Shown here in pieces: positions 20,261 to 29,029 of a stretch of 64,000 nt of DNA (the first letter of the stretch is position 1; every line of letters begins with the position of its first letter). The notes below the pieces were generated by a model that saw nothing but the letters and a program-made list of their open reading frames with translations, was not told the DNA's origin and did no database searches. This DNA comes from an uncultured Flavobacteriaceae bacterium. Lineage in GTDB: Bacteria; Bacteroidota; Bacteroidia; Flavobacteriales; Flavobacteriaceae. Position numbers and translations under genes: made by a program. The stretch covers positions 558,001 through 622,000 of the forward strand of contig CANMSH010000001.1 of assembly GCA_947500525.1 (NCBI GenBank), written 5' to 3'.

Positions 20261-20268
20261 TATTTTTG
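20261..20268 (+). promoter_or_regulatory. Candidate -7 element for the small membrane protein and epimerase
   Basis: TATTTTTG matches TAnnTTTG and lies 23 bases before the ATG at 20292. No TTG -33 element is seen at the usual spacing. Confidence 0.45.
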
Positions 20269-20291
20269 AGTGTCACTTTTTAACTTATACA

Positions 20292-20420
20292 ATGAAGTTT
20301 AGAGGAACTAGAGATCGAAAGAAACCCAACAATAAGCGTTCTATTTTATTAATTATAGTATTACTCATCGTTATTTATAGTTGGTTACATATGGATGAAA
20401 TTATGGAAAGAATATTCTAA
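20292..20420 (+). CDS. 42-residue single-span membrane protein
   Basis: This short reading frame encodes MKFRGTRDRKKPNN followed by a hydrophobic stretch of about 15 residues (SILLIIVLLIVIYSW) and a short acidic tail. Its TAA stop shares a base with the ATG of the next gene (TAATG), a hallmark of translational coupling. A TAnnTTTG box lies just upstream, and the N-terminus is basic as expected for a membrane anchor. No function is known. Coupling and the promoter position make it a likely real gene. Confidence 0.65.
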   Translation: MKFRGTRDRKKPNNKRSILLIIVLLIVIYSWLHMDEIMERIF

Positions 20421-21325
20421 TGAAAATATTGATTACCGGAGCTACAGGACTTGTAGGTAAAGAACTTGTGAAATTATGTTTGAAAAAGAAGTATACAATT
20501 CATTTTTTGACAACCCGTAAGGACAAAATAGTAGCGCAAGAAAATGTTAAAGGTTTTTATTGGAATCCAAAAGAGCAAGAAATTGATGTTTCTTGTTTAG
20601 ATGGAGTTGAGGTACTTATGAACCTTGCTGGGGCTTCTATTTCTAAAAAATGGACAACCACTCATAAAAAGGCTGTCTTAGAAAGTAGAATTAGGTCCGT
20701 TCAGCTTTTGCATCAATTGTTATCAGAAAATACGCATCAAGTGCGTCAATTTATTTCGGCCTCTGCATTGGGAATTTATCCTTCGTCGCTCACAAAAAAA
20801 TATGATGAATCATCTAATGAGGTAAGTTCTTCTTTTTTAGGAGAAGTAGTTGATGCTTGGGAAAAGGAAGTTGATACGTTAAGTTCATTAGATTTGAAAA
20901 TTGCTAAGATTAGAATTGGAATTGTACTTTCTAAAAGCGGAGGAGCTCTGATAGAGATGATTAAACCGATAAAGCTAGGCGCAGGTGCGGCTATTGGGTC
21001 AGGAAAACAATGGCAATCTTGGATTCATGTGCATGACCTAGCAAAACTATTTTTATTCTGCGCTGAGAAAGAACTAACAGGTGTGTACAACGCTGTGGCT
21101 TCTCATCCGGTTACTAATAAAGAAATGACCAGAGCAATTGCTAAGCAGTTAAAGAAGCCTTTCATATTACCAAACGTACCTGCATTTATGATTCAATTAA
21201 TGCTAGGTGAAATGTCTGCGATTGTATTAGAAAGTCAATATCTTAATAATGATAAAATTAAGGATAGAGGGTTTGAGTTTACGTATAAGTCAATTGAAAC
21301 TGCCTTAAAAGAATGTTTGCATTAA
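20420..21325 (+). CDS. TIGR01777 family NAD(P)-dependent epimerase/oxidoreductase
   Basis: A 301-residue extended short-chain dehydrogenase of the YfcH/TIGR01777 type. The Rossmann motif GATGLVGKELV lies near residue 7, NLAGASISKKWT is the family-typical stretch near 78, and a C-terminal DUF1731-like segment begins near 250. Substrate and pathway are not established for the family. The start codon overlaps the stop of the 42-residue gene, so the two are translationally coupled. Confidence 0.92.
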   Translation: MKILITGATGLVGKELVKLCLKKKYTIHFLTTRKDKIVAQENVKGFYWNPKEQEIDVSCLDGVEVLMNLAGASISKKWTTTHKKAVLESRIRSVQLLHQLLSENTHQVRQFISASALGIYPSSLTKKYDESSNEVSSSFLGEVVDAWEKEVDTLSSLDLKIAKIRIGIVLSKSGGALIEMIKPIKLGAGAAIGSGKQWQSWIHVHDLAKLFLFCAEKELTGVYNAVASHPVTNKEMTRAIAKQLKKPFILPNVPAFMIQLMLGEMSAIVLESQYLNNDKIKDRGFEFTYKSIETALKECLH

Positions 21326-21336
21326 ACACTTTTGTC

Positions 21337-21395
21337 ATTCCTGCTTAGGCTGGAATCCGGAAAAGAAGATATGATTCTGGAATAAGTTCAGAATG
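21337..21395. repeat. Degenerate copy of a short palindromic interspersed repeat
   Basis: Between two convergent genes lies a hairpin ATTCC-T-GC / GC-T-GGAAT (21337-21356) followed by segments ending in TTCAGAATGGC. This layout resembles the CATTCCTGC...GCAGGAAT repeats scattered through intergenic regions of many flavobacterial genomes. Only one copy is seen in this window, so the call rests on resemblance. It could also act as a weak transcription stop. Confidence 0.4.
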
Positions 21396-21401
21396 GCTGC
21401 A

Positions 21402-21824
21402 TCACTTTGCGAATAACTGATCTATATTTTTAAATGCTTTGAATTCCAGTGCATTCCCTGACGGATCTTTAAAAAATAGGGTTGCTTGTTCTCCAACTTC
21501 TCCCTCAAATCTTATATACGGATCAATGACAAATTGTATATCATGTTGTTTAAGGCGTTTAGCGAAATCATGCCATTGCTGCCAAGTTAAAACTACGCCA
21601 AAATGAGGTATGGGTACGTCCTTGCCATCAACCGGATTAGAAATAGCTTCTTCTTTTTCTACTGCTTTATAATGAATCACTAATTGATGTCCGAAGAAAT
21701 TAAAATCGACCCAATGATCAGAGCTACGACCTTCTGAGCAACCTAAGATATCTCTATAAAAAGTACGATTCTGTTCTAGGTTATTTACAGGAATAGCAAG
21801 ATGAAAAGGTTGTATTTGTTCCAT
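21402..21824 (-). CDS. VOC (glyoxalase/dioxygenase) superfamily protein
   Basis: A 140-residue VOC-fold protein. The N-terminus [29 protein letters not shown] and the C-terminal [17 protein letters not shown] are the classic paired beta-alpha-beta modules, with metal-ligand His and Glu positions ([18 protein letters not shown]). Its substrate is unknown. It follows the DUF1697 gene by 2 bases on the minus strand. Confidence 0.9.
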   Translation of the reverse strand: MEQIQPFHLAIPVNNLEQNRTFYRDILGCSEGRSSDHWVDFNFFGHQLVIHYKAVEKEEAISNPVDGKDVPIPHFGVVLTWQQWHDFAKRLKQHDIQFVIDPYIRFEGEVGEQATLFFKDPSGNALEFKAFKNIDQLFAK

Positions 21825-21826
21825 AA

Positions 21827-22366
21827 TTATTGAGATAGTTCTATAAGTTTATGTGTTGTTTTCCAATTACGTGTTGTTGCTAGAACCTTTAATTTTTTTT
21901 CAAAAAAGTTATTATTCATTTTCGCTCTGCCGGCGCCATTCGCGGCATAGAAGTAAATAATTTTATCTTTTAAAATATACGCTTCCGGGCTATAATCATA
22001 GGTCGCTAAGTGTGCAATGTTTTCAGGCCGCGGTATCTCTTTTAAAAAAACGATATAGAATTGCTTAGGATCTTTAGCATCATCATTTCTAAAAGGGTTA
22101 TGCTCATAGGCTTCTAGTACTTCTTGTGGTGTTTTGACCAAAGTCGGAACATGAAGTCCGAAATCTTTTAAGATTATTTCTTGAATTTTATTTTGTAGAT
22201 CTGATATTGAATTTATGCCAGATTTAAAAACGATGTTGCCACTTTGTATGTATGTTACCACATCCTTAAAACGAAGTTTTTCTAAGGATTCTTTTAGTTC
22301 GGTCATTTTTATTTTTTTCTGACCGCTTACATTGATACCGCGTAAAAGACAAATATACGTTTGCAT
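21827..22366 (-). CDS. DUF1697 family protein
   Basis: A 179-residue protein of the DUF1697 family, recognised from the N-terminus [19 protein letters not shown], followed by [12 protein letters not shown], and the C-terminal [11 protein letters not shown]. The biochemical function of the family is not established. Its ATG overlaps the TAA of the S9 peptidase gene by one base, and the VOC gene follows after 2 bases, so the three form one operon. Confidence 0.92.
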   Translation of the reverse strand: MQTYICLLRGINVSGQKKIKMTELKESLEKLRFKDVVTYIQSGNIVFKSGINSISDLQNKIQEIILKDFGLHVPTLVKTPQEVLEAYEHNPFRNDDAKDPKQFYIVFLKEIPRPENIAHLATYDYSPEAYILKDKIIYFYAANGAGRAKMNNNFFEKKLKVLATTRNWKTTHKLIELSQ

Positions 22367-24390
22367 TAGTTCCTTTTATGTTTTTCAAACCAAGCCAAAA
22401 TATGATCTATTTTGGTGATTAATTGACTTGGACGGTTAGAAATATTATGATATGATCCAGGAATTTCTACTAAGGCTGTTTCAATTTTCCTAATTTTTAA
22501 GGCACCATATAGCTGCTTTGCTTCTGATAGAGGTGTTCGCATATCTGCGGTTCCTACCATGACCAAGGTTGGAGTTTGAATATTTCCTACCAAAGACAAC
22601 GGAGAGAATTTCCAGTAGTTTTCAAAATTTTCCCATGGTTGTCCAGGATATCTATAATCTGCATAATAGAAATAGTTATCGGCAACTAAGGTTTTACTAA
22701 TCCAATTCATAACAGGCTTTACCACAGCTGCAGCTTTGAATCGATTATTTTTCCCTATCATCCAGGCAGTCATAATCCCTCCAGCACTCCCTCCTGTAAC
22801 ATATAACTCTTGAGGATTGATATAGCCTTTGCCAATAACGGCATCGACCCCATCCATTACATCATCATAATCATTACCAGGATAATTATTAAAGAGTAGG
22901 TTTCCAAATTTCTCACCATAACTTGTACTTCCTCTAGGGTTTGGATAAAATACAACATATCCAGCAGCAGCTAATAATTGTATTTCGGGAGAAAAACGAT
23001 CTCCGTAATTAGAAATAGGACCTCCATGATTTTCAACCAACAACGGATATTTTTTAGATGCATCAAAATTTGGTGGTTTTACAATCCATCCTTGAATTTT
23101 GTTACCATCAATTGTCGATGTGTACCATAGTTCTTCTACGGCTCCTAAATTTCTATAATCTAGCAAGTCGTTGTTCAATCTAGAAACGATCGTTTCTTTC
23201 TTATCGCCTTTTTGAACAATGGCCACTTCAGAGGGATGGTATGGTGTAGTATGCGTAAACGCAATTTTACCAGCTTTCGAGACAGAATAAGATCCTCCAC
23301 CATAGGGCCTGCCTATAGCAGTACCTCCAAGATTATTCGCTACAAGAGCCGTTTTTCCTGATAGAGAAGTATAGCCAATCTTGGTATTTCCATGATGGTC
23401 ATATTGAAAAAATAAGCCTTTGCTATCTGCACTCCATGTTAAATTAGATTTCCCTCTATCTAAATTTGTCTTAATGGCTCTTTTGTTACTGCCATCAACA
23501 TTCATGAGATAGATTTTATTTACCTGATAGGTTTGTACTTTATCATCATATCCTAAATAGGCAATATACTTACCATTAGGAGAAACTGTCAATCCATTAT
23601 CTGGCCCTTTTCTATTGGTTAGTGCCGTCGTTTTACCATTGGAAATTTGCAATTTGTAGATTTCAGAATTTCGAGTCTCGTATTCCCAGTTTTCATTTAA
23701 ATTACTACTAAAGAATATAGACGCACCATCTTTAGACCAATACGGAGAATTATAATTAAAATTACCTTTGCTAATCTGTCTTGCTGTTCCACCCTCGGCT
23801 GAAACAATAAATAGATGCCTAAATCCCGGTGCAATATAACCAGAACCGTCGGCTTCATATTTTAATCTTGTAGTCACTCTTGGATGTTTAGCCCATTTCG
23901 CTCCCTTTGGTTTTTTAGGAGCTTTGACCATTGTTATTGGAGCAGCAGAAACCTTCATAGTGAATGCAATTGATTTACCGTCTGGAGACCAACTAAGAGA
24001 ACTCGGTGATGTATCGAGTTGCGTTAAGCGTGCTGTTTTTGCTGTTTTTAACCAGTATACGAAAATTTCGGACCCTTTGTCTGTTGTACTTGTGTAAGCA
24101 ATTCGAGTCCCATCAGGAGACCATTTAGGATTAGATTCATTGCGATCTATTGTTGTTAGTTTCGAATGATTAGAACCATCGCTATTCATCAACCAAAGTC
24201 TTGATTGTCGTCTATCGGTCATGATATCCATTCCTCGTCGCTGATATACAATGAGAGCACCATCTGGAGAAATTTGCGGGTTTTGTGCCCATTCTAACTC
24301 GAAGACATCCATATTTGAGAAAGGTATTTTTTCTTGGCTAGAAAGTGTGAGCGATATTAGAAAGAGAAATAAGAAGAGTGAGCGTTTCAT
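22366..24390 (-). CDS. Secreted S9 family prolyl oligopeptidase
   Basis: A 674-residue serine peptidase. A signal peptide (MKRSLFLFLFLISLTLSSQ) sends it to the periplasm. Residues about 25-400 form a WD40/TolB-like propeller with repeated blades of the type NPKWSPDGTRIAYTS. The C-terminal alpha/beta-hydrolase has the nucleophile in GGSAGG, an Asp in MVGTADMRTP and a His in PGSYHNISNRP. It is probably an acylaminoacyl- or dipeptidyl-peptidase used to process peptides. It is the first gene of a three-gene minus-strand operon. Confidence 0.93.
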   Translation of the reverse strand: MKRSLFLFLFLISLTLSSQEKIPFSNMDVFELEWAQNPQISPDGALIVYQRRGMDIMTDRRQSRLWLMNSDGSNHSKLTTIDRNESNPKWSPDGTRIAYTSTTDKGSEIFVYWLKTAKTARLTQLDTSPSSLSWSPDGKSIAFTMKVSAAPITMVKAPKKPKGAKWAKHPRVTTRLKYEADGSGYIAPGFRHLFIVSAEGGTARQISKGNFNYNSPYWSKDGASIFFSSNLNENWEYETRNSEIYKLQISNGKTTALTNRKGPDNGLTVSPNGKYIAYLGYDDKVQTYQVNKIYLMNVDGSNKRAIKTNLDRGKSNLTWSADSKGLFFQYDHHGNTKIGYTSLSGKTALVANNLGGTAIGRPYGGGSYSVSKAGKIAFTHTTPYHPSEVAIVQKGDKKETIVSRLNNDLLDYRNLGAVEELWYTSTIDGNKIQGWIVKPPNFDASKKYPLLVENHGGPISNYGDRFSPEIQLLAAAGYVVFYPNPRGSTSYGEKFGNLLFNNYPGNDYDDVMDGVDAVIGKGYINPQELYVTGGSAGGIMTAWMIGKNNRFKAAAVVKPVMNWISKTLVADNYFYYADYRYPGQPWENFENYWKFSPLSLVGNIQTPTLVMVGTADMRTPLSEAKQLYGALKIRKIETALVEIPGSYHNISNRPSQLITKIDHILAWFEKHKRN

Positions 24391-24438
24391 ATTTAGAGTT
24401 TTACAAGTATAAATGTAGTAAGAAATCTATTATTAAAT

Positions 24439-25893
24439 TTAGTTAGAATTGTGAATGATTTGAGCTACTTCTATAATTTCTTGAAGCAATTCTTTGATAT
24501 GGTGTTCTTTTGTTAACTCGTTCATGACGGTAATGCGCAGATATCTTATATTATTAAATTCTGTAGACGTAATATAAAAATTACCTCTTTCAACAATATG
24601 ATTGCGTAGTAGCAACTGAAAATCATTATTCAAACCATATTTTGTATATCTAAAGCAAAGAATATTTGATTCTGGAAAATACGGACATTCAAAATCAACA
24701 TGGTTATGAATGTAATTATAAAATAAGCGTGTATTTTGATAAGTACTATCTATAAAAGTTTCGAGACCTTTTTCTCCTTCGGCGGCCAAAACCCAAAAGA
24801 GTTTGGTTCCAAGAGCTGCTTTTGTACATTCTACAGCATAGGGTAAAAGATCAAAACCTACTTCTTCTTTATCATGAAAAAGGTAACTGCCTTTTTGTTG
24901 AAAGGCTCCTTCCATCATCCGAAAATCTTTAAACAGCACTGCAGCACATAAAGAAGATGTACGCATCATTTTATGGGCATCCCAAATTATTGAATCAGCG
25001 TGCTCAATACCTTTTAACAAGTGCTTTTCCTTTGTTGAAAGTAAGGCACTCGCACCATGAGCTCCATCTACATGAAACCACAAATTATGAGCTTTACAAA
25101 AGGCACCGATTTCCTCTAAGGGATCATGTAAACCTGTTGCCGTAGTGCATGCATTCGCAACAACTGCCATCACTCTTTTACCTTGTCTTTTTACTTTTTG
25201 ATAAACAGCTAACAAATATTCATGTTTCATTACTTTTAAATCATCAACCGCAACTGGAATAATTGCTTCTCTGCCCAATCCCATAATTGAAATTGTTCTG
25301 GCAATAGAATAATGAGCTTCTTCTGAGGCTAATATTACCAAATCATTGGGAGTACCTTTAGTCCAAGCCTCTGGAGCTATTTTTGCCCTGGCAGCGCAAA
25401 GGGCTGTCAAATTAGCCAAAGATCCTCCATGGGTCAAGATGCCGCCGCCATTAGAATTTATCTTGCTAAAGTCTCCCAAATATGAACCTTTAAACCATCC
25501 AATTTTTTCAAGCATCCAATTCACTAAGAATTTCTCTATTGCCGCCGCCGCGGGTCCCATTTCATAAATAGCCATAGGATTGTTGATTGTGCCATGAATA
25601 AAATCGGCAATTCCTGTTGCTACATGAGGTACTGCTACTTGGTGACCAATATAATGAGGATGGTGTAAGTGTTGTGTATTTTTTAAATAAGTATCTAGAA
25701 AATCTTGAACAGATTCGGTGTTTAATCCACCGTGTTTAATCCACTTTTCTAGCTGCAAATCTTGGGCAAGCTCTTCTGCAGGTTTTTGAACTAAAGTCTT
25801 AAGATTTCCTTTTTGACTTTCATCTAAATAGGTGGCAAGTTTATTTGAAACAACCTCGGCAATTGCTTTAAAATCATGTGCATTATTCTTCAT
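24439..25893 (-). CDS. PLP-dependent group II amino acid decarboxylase
   Basis: A 484-residue pyridoxal-phosphate enzyme of the aromatic-L-amino-acid / 2,4-diaminobutyrate decarboxylase family. Diagnostic stretches are GGILTHGGSLANLTAL (cofactor phosphate contacts), WFHVDGAHGAS (Asp contacting the pyridine nitrogen) and IWDAHKMM, where the Lys forms the internal aldimine. There is no signal peptide, so it is cytoplasmic. The substrate cannot be decided from these motifs. It is transcribed divergently from the DUF1080 operon and ends 48 bases before the S9 peptidase gene. Confidence 0.92.
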   Translation of the reverse strand: MKNNAHDFKAIAEVVSNKLATYLDESQKGNLKTLVQKPAEELAQDLQLEKWIKHGGLNTESVQDFLDTYLKNTQHLHHPHYIGHQVAVPHVATGIADFIHGTINNPMAIYEMGPAAAAIEKFLVNWMLEKIGWFKGSYLGDFSKINSNGGGILTHGGSLANLTALCAARAKIAPEAWTKGTPNDLVILASEEAHYSIARTISIMGLGREAIIPVAVDDLKVMKHEYLLAVYQKVKRQGKRVMAVVANACTTATGLHDPLEEIGAFCKAHNLWFHVDGAHGASALLSTKEKHLLKGIEHADSIIWDAHKMMRTSSLCAAVLFKDFRMMEGAFQQKGSYLFHDKEEVGFDLLPYAVECTKAALGTKLFWVLAAEGEKGLETFIDSTYQNTRLFYNYIHNHVDFECPYFPESNILCFRYTKYGLNNDFQLLLRNHIVERGNFYITSTEFNNIRYLRITVMNELTKEHHIKELLQEIIEVAQIIHNSN

Positions 25894-26114
25894 ACTTAAA
25901 AGGTGCTTATCTAAAATCGTTTAGGTCTATCAAAGATAGAATTTGAATCGTATTTTTCGTTTTATAATGTTAATTTTAACGTATTAAGATATGGTGTTTA
26001 AAATTTGATTAATAAACGAACTCTGTCCGTTGAGATGACTTTTATTGTTATTTGTAGAAATATTTTTCGAATAAAATTAAAGTTGTGTATTTTTAGCTAT
26101 CAAATAATTTGAAC

Positions 26115-26741
26115 ATGAACAAAATACTCAACTTTTCACTTTCTAAGTATGCCCTTTATTATGTAATAGGTTTTCTTTTTATCATAACAAGTTGTTCAAC
26201 CAAAGGCTCTTCTCTTTTTAATGGAGAAAATCTAGATGGTTGGATAAATTATGGCTCTGAGAAGTGGTATGTCGAAAATAATGAATTGATCTGTGAGAGC
26301 GGACCCGATGCTCAATATGGATATCTAGGTACCGAAAATAATTATAAAGACTTTGAATTGGAACTTGAATTTAAGCAAGAAGCTGATGGTAATAGTGGTG
26401 TATTTTTTAGGTCTACCATTGAAGGTACTAAAATCACTGGATGGCAAGCAGAAGTTGCTCCTCCAGGAAAAGATACTGGTGGAATTTACGAATCATACGG
26501 TCGAGGTTGGCTTATAAAACCCGCACCTGAGAAAGACAAAGCCTTGAAAATGGGCGAATGGAATAAAATGAAAATTAGAGTGGTTGGGCCATCAGTAACT
26601 ACATGGTTAAATGGTGCCGAAATGATCACTATTAAAGATGAGAAAATTGGAGAAGGAACTGGTGGAATTGCGTTGCAAATTCATGACGGAGGTGGCATTA
26701 AGGTGCGATGGCGAAATATTTATATTAAAGAGTTAAATTAA
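26115..26741 (+). CDS. DUF1080 (3-keto-disaccharide hydrolase) lipoprotein
   Basis: A 208-residue exported lipoprotein. The ATG at 26115 was preferred over an in-frame TTG at 26109. The signal ends in the lipobox ITSC (about residues 24-27). The mature part is a single DUF1080 jelly-roll domain beginning FNGENLDGWINYG, with the conserved EFKQEADGNSGVFFRS and MKIRVVGPSVTTWLNGAEM. DUF1080 proteins are linked to hydrolysis of 3-keto-glycosides. It heads an operon with a second DUF1080 gene and an oxidoreductase gene, which supports a periplasmic 3-keto-sugar route. Confidence 0.9.
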   Translation: MNKILNFSLSKYALYYVIGFLFIITSCSTKGSSLFNGENLDGWINYGSEKWYVENNELICESGPDAQYGYLGTENNYKDFELELEFKQEADGNSGVFFRSTIEGTKITGWQAEVAPPGKDTGGIYESYGRGWLIKPAPEKDKALKMGEWNKMKIRVVGPSVTTWLNGAEMITIKDEKIGEGTGGIALQIHDGGGIKVRWRNIYIKELN

Positions 26742-26765
26742 TAGATAAAACCTAAAGTTAATAGC

Positions 26766-27557
26766 ATGAAACATCATTTTATTAGAGTACTATTTTTTAC
26801 GTTATTGTTAGTGTCTTGTCAACAAAAGCAGAAGAACAATGAACCTGCCAATGAAGAAGTGCAAACAAATCAAGAGAGTGAATGGATTTCTTTGTTTGAC
26901 GGAACTTCTACTGAAGGATGGAGAGCTTATAATGGAAAAACGCTACCTCCTGGATGGGTTGCCAAAGGTGGTGAATTAACGTTCGACACAGAATTAGGTT
27001 TAGAGCAAGATTATAAAGGCGGAAAAGATATCATTTATGGAGCAGAAGAATTTGACAACTTCGAATTGTATTTAGAATGGAAACTCCCTGCTGGAGGTAA
27101 TAGTGGTATTTTTTATCATTTGAAAGAAGGCTATGATAGTCCGCCAGAAGTGTCGCCCGAATATCAACTAATTGATGATCTTGGATATACAAAAATTCAT
27201 GATATTACCGAATATAATTTGAGTTTGGGATATACAGATAAACCGAATGAGTTAAAACCACTGCAACAAACTGCTTCAGACTATGCCATGCATGCAGCAG
27301 ATCAATCTAAAAAATTAAACCCAATAGGAGAGTGGAATACCACACGAATTATTTTTACGCCAGAGAAAGTAGAACATTGGTTGAATGGAAAAATGGTGGT
27401 TTCTTTTGTTCCTTGGACGGAAGAATGGTACGAAAAGAAGAATTCTGATAAGTGGAAAAATAGTAAAGACTATGGAAAGTACAAAACTGGATATATAGGC
27501 CTACAGGATCATGCAAGTCCGATTTGGTTTAGAAACATAAAAATTAAAAAACTATAA
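26766..27557 (+). CDS. Second DUF1080 lipoprotein
   Basis: A 263-residue lipoprotein with lipobox LVSC at about residues 15-18 and a polar linker (QQKQKNNEPANEEVQTN) before the DUF1080 domain. That domain starts SLFDGTSTEGWRAYNG and includes WKLPAGGNSGIFYHL. It is longer than the first copy, with an insertion near DYAMHAADQSKKLNP that is common in one DUF1080 subgroup. It lies 24 bases after the first copy and 10 bases before the oxidoreductase gene. It probably attacks a related glycoside substrate. Confidence 0.9.
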   Translation: MKHHFIRVLFFTLLLVSCQQKQKNNEPANEEVQTNQESEWISLFDGTSTEGWRAYNGKTLPPGWVAKGGELTFDTELGLEQDYKGGKDIIYGAEEFDNFELYLEWKLPAGGNSGIFYHLKEGYDSPPEVSPEYQLIDDLGYTKIHDITEYNLSLGYTDKPNELKPLQQTASDYAMHAADQSKKLNPIGEWNTTRIIFTPEKVEHWLNGKMVVSFVPWTEEWYEKKNSDKWKNSKDYGKYKTGYIGLQDHASPIWFRNIKIKKL

Positions 27558-27567
27558 TCGCAATACT

Positions 27568-29025
27568 ATGGATAAAAGAGAGTTTTTAAAAAAATCGGCC
27601 ATTTTAGCTTCTTCAACAGCAATCATTCCTTCTTTGGTAGTATCGTGTAAGGAAGAAAAGAGTGTCGTAAGCGAGCTTCCCAAACGTTTACGAACAGCAC
27701 ATATTGGTGTTGGAAATATGGGAAGTGAAGATTTACGTGATATTTCATCGCATTCGAAAGTAGATGTTGTGGCTTTATGCGATGTTGATGCGACTTATTT
27801 AGCGGCAGCAAGTAAATTGCACCCCAACGCAAAGACGTTTTCAGATTATAGAACAATGTTCAAAGAAATGGCAGATGATATAGATGCGGTAATTGTTTCT
27901 ACACCAGATCATACACATGCTCCAGCGTCTATGTGGGCCATGAATTTAAATAAAGCCGTTTATTGCCAAAAACCATTGACGCATCATGTAACCGAAGCAA
28001 GAGCCATGCGAAAATTGGCTGCAGAAAAGAACCTTGTTACTCAAATGGGAATTCAAGTGCACTCTTTTTATGATTATAAATTGGCTACACTTTTGATTCA
28101 ATCTGGGATCATCGGTAAAGTGCATACCGTACGAGCTTGGTCTCCGAAAAATTGGGGATATGACGGACCTGTCCCTGAAGGAAAAGATCCGATACCAGAA
28201 ACGCTCGATTGGAATTTGTGGTTAGGAACTTCAGCTAACAGAGATTTTAAAGAAACTACTTATCATCCTGGCAACTGGCGTAAACTTATTGATTTTGGTT
28301 GTGGTACATTGGGAGATATGGGAGTTCATATATTCGATACTCCTTATAATGCCTTGGCTTTAGATGTACCAATGACCATCAAGAATGAATGCCGCGAACC
28401 GAACGGGTTTGGCTATCCAGAAAATAATGTTGTGACATATGAGTTTCCGGGAACAAATTATACTACCGAAAAGTTAACATGGATCTGGTCAGACGGTCCA
28501 GGGGCACCAGAACTTCATGAGGATTTAAAGCTTCCAAACAGTTCAGAGGAAGAACAAAAAGATAAGGTATCGAAAGAAGAGACTTCAATGGAGGATAAAA
28601 TGTCTCTCGATGCTAAGGAAGCACTAGACGGTAAATTACCAGAGCAAGGAGCTATGTTCATTGGTGAAAAAGGACGCTTGTTATTACCTCATTTTATGCA
28701 ATTACCACGAAAAATTGTTGATGGGAAGTATGTCGATATTTCAGCAGAAATTTCGGCGATCGAGAAAGAAAATAATATGGGAAAACCCATTCGAGATTAT
28801 GCATCAGAAGGGCCAAAACATTACCATCAATTTGTAGATGCCTGTTTGGGTAAAGATGAATGTACCGCTCCGTTTTCATATGCTGGTAGACTTACTGAAA
28901 CCATATTGTTAGGTGTAATTGCAGGACGATTCCCAAATGAAACACTGCATTGGAATAATGAAACGGCTAAATTTGCAGAAGAAAAAGCCAATCAATATCT
29001 AGGCTCTACATATCGAAAGTTTTAG
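27568..29025 (+). CDS. Gfo/Idh/MocA family oxidoreductase, exported
   Basis: A 485-residue NAD(P)-dependent sugar oxidoreductase. The N-terminus MDKREFLKKSAILASS followed by a hydrophobic stretch and LVVSC resembles a Tat signal with a lipobox, with KR instead of the canonical twin Arg. The Rossmann fold shows HIGVGNMGSEDL, and the catalytic-region CQKPLTHHVTEAR has the EKP-type Lys. C-terminal residues include DFGCGTLGDMGVHIFD. Members of this group oxidise sugars at C3, which pairs well with the two upstream DUF1080 hydrolases. Its stop is only 4 bases from the end of the convergent membrane-protein gene. Confidence 0.9.
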   Translation: MDKREFLKKSAILASSTAIIPSLVVSCKEEKSVVSELPKRLRTAHIGVGNMGSEDLRDISSHSKVDVVALCDVDATYLAAASKLHPNAKTFSDYRTMFKEMADDIDAVIVSTPDHTHAPASMWAMNLNKAVYCQKPLTHHVTEARAMRKLAAEKNLVTQMGIQVHSFYDYKLATLLIQSGIIGKVHTVRAWSPKNWGYDGPVPEGKDPIPETLDWNLWLGTSANRDFKETTYHPGNWRKLIDFGCGTLGDMGVHIFDTPYNALALDVPMTIKNECREPNGFGYPENNVVTYEFPGTNYTTEKLTWIWSDGPGAPELHEDLKLPNSSEEEQKDKVSKEETSMEDKMSLDAKEALDGKLPEQGAMFIGEKGRLLLPHFMQLPRKIVDGKYVDISAEISAIEKENNMGKPIRDYASEGPKHYHQFVDACLGKDECTAPFSYAGRLTETILLGVIAGRFPNETLHWNNETAKFAEEKANQYLGSTYRKF

Positions 29026-29029
29026 ATGA

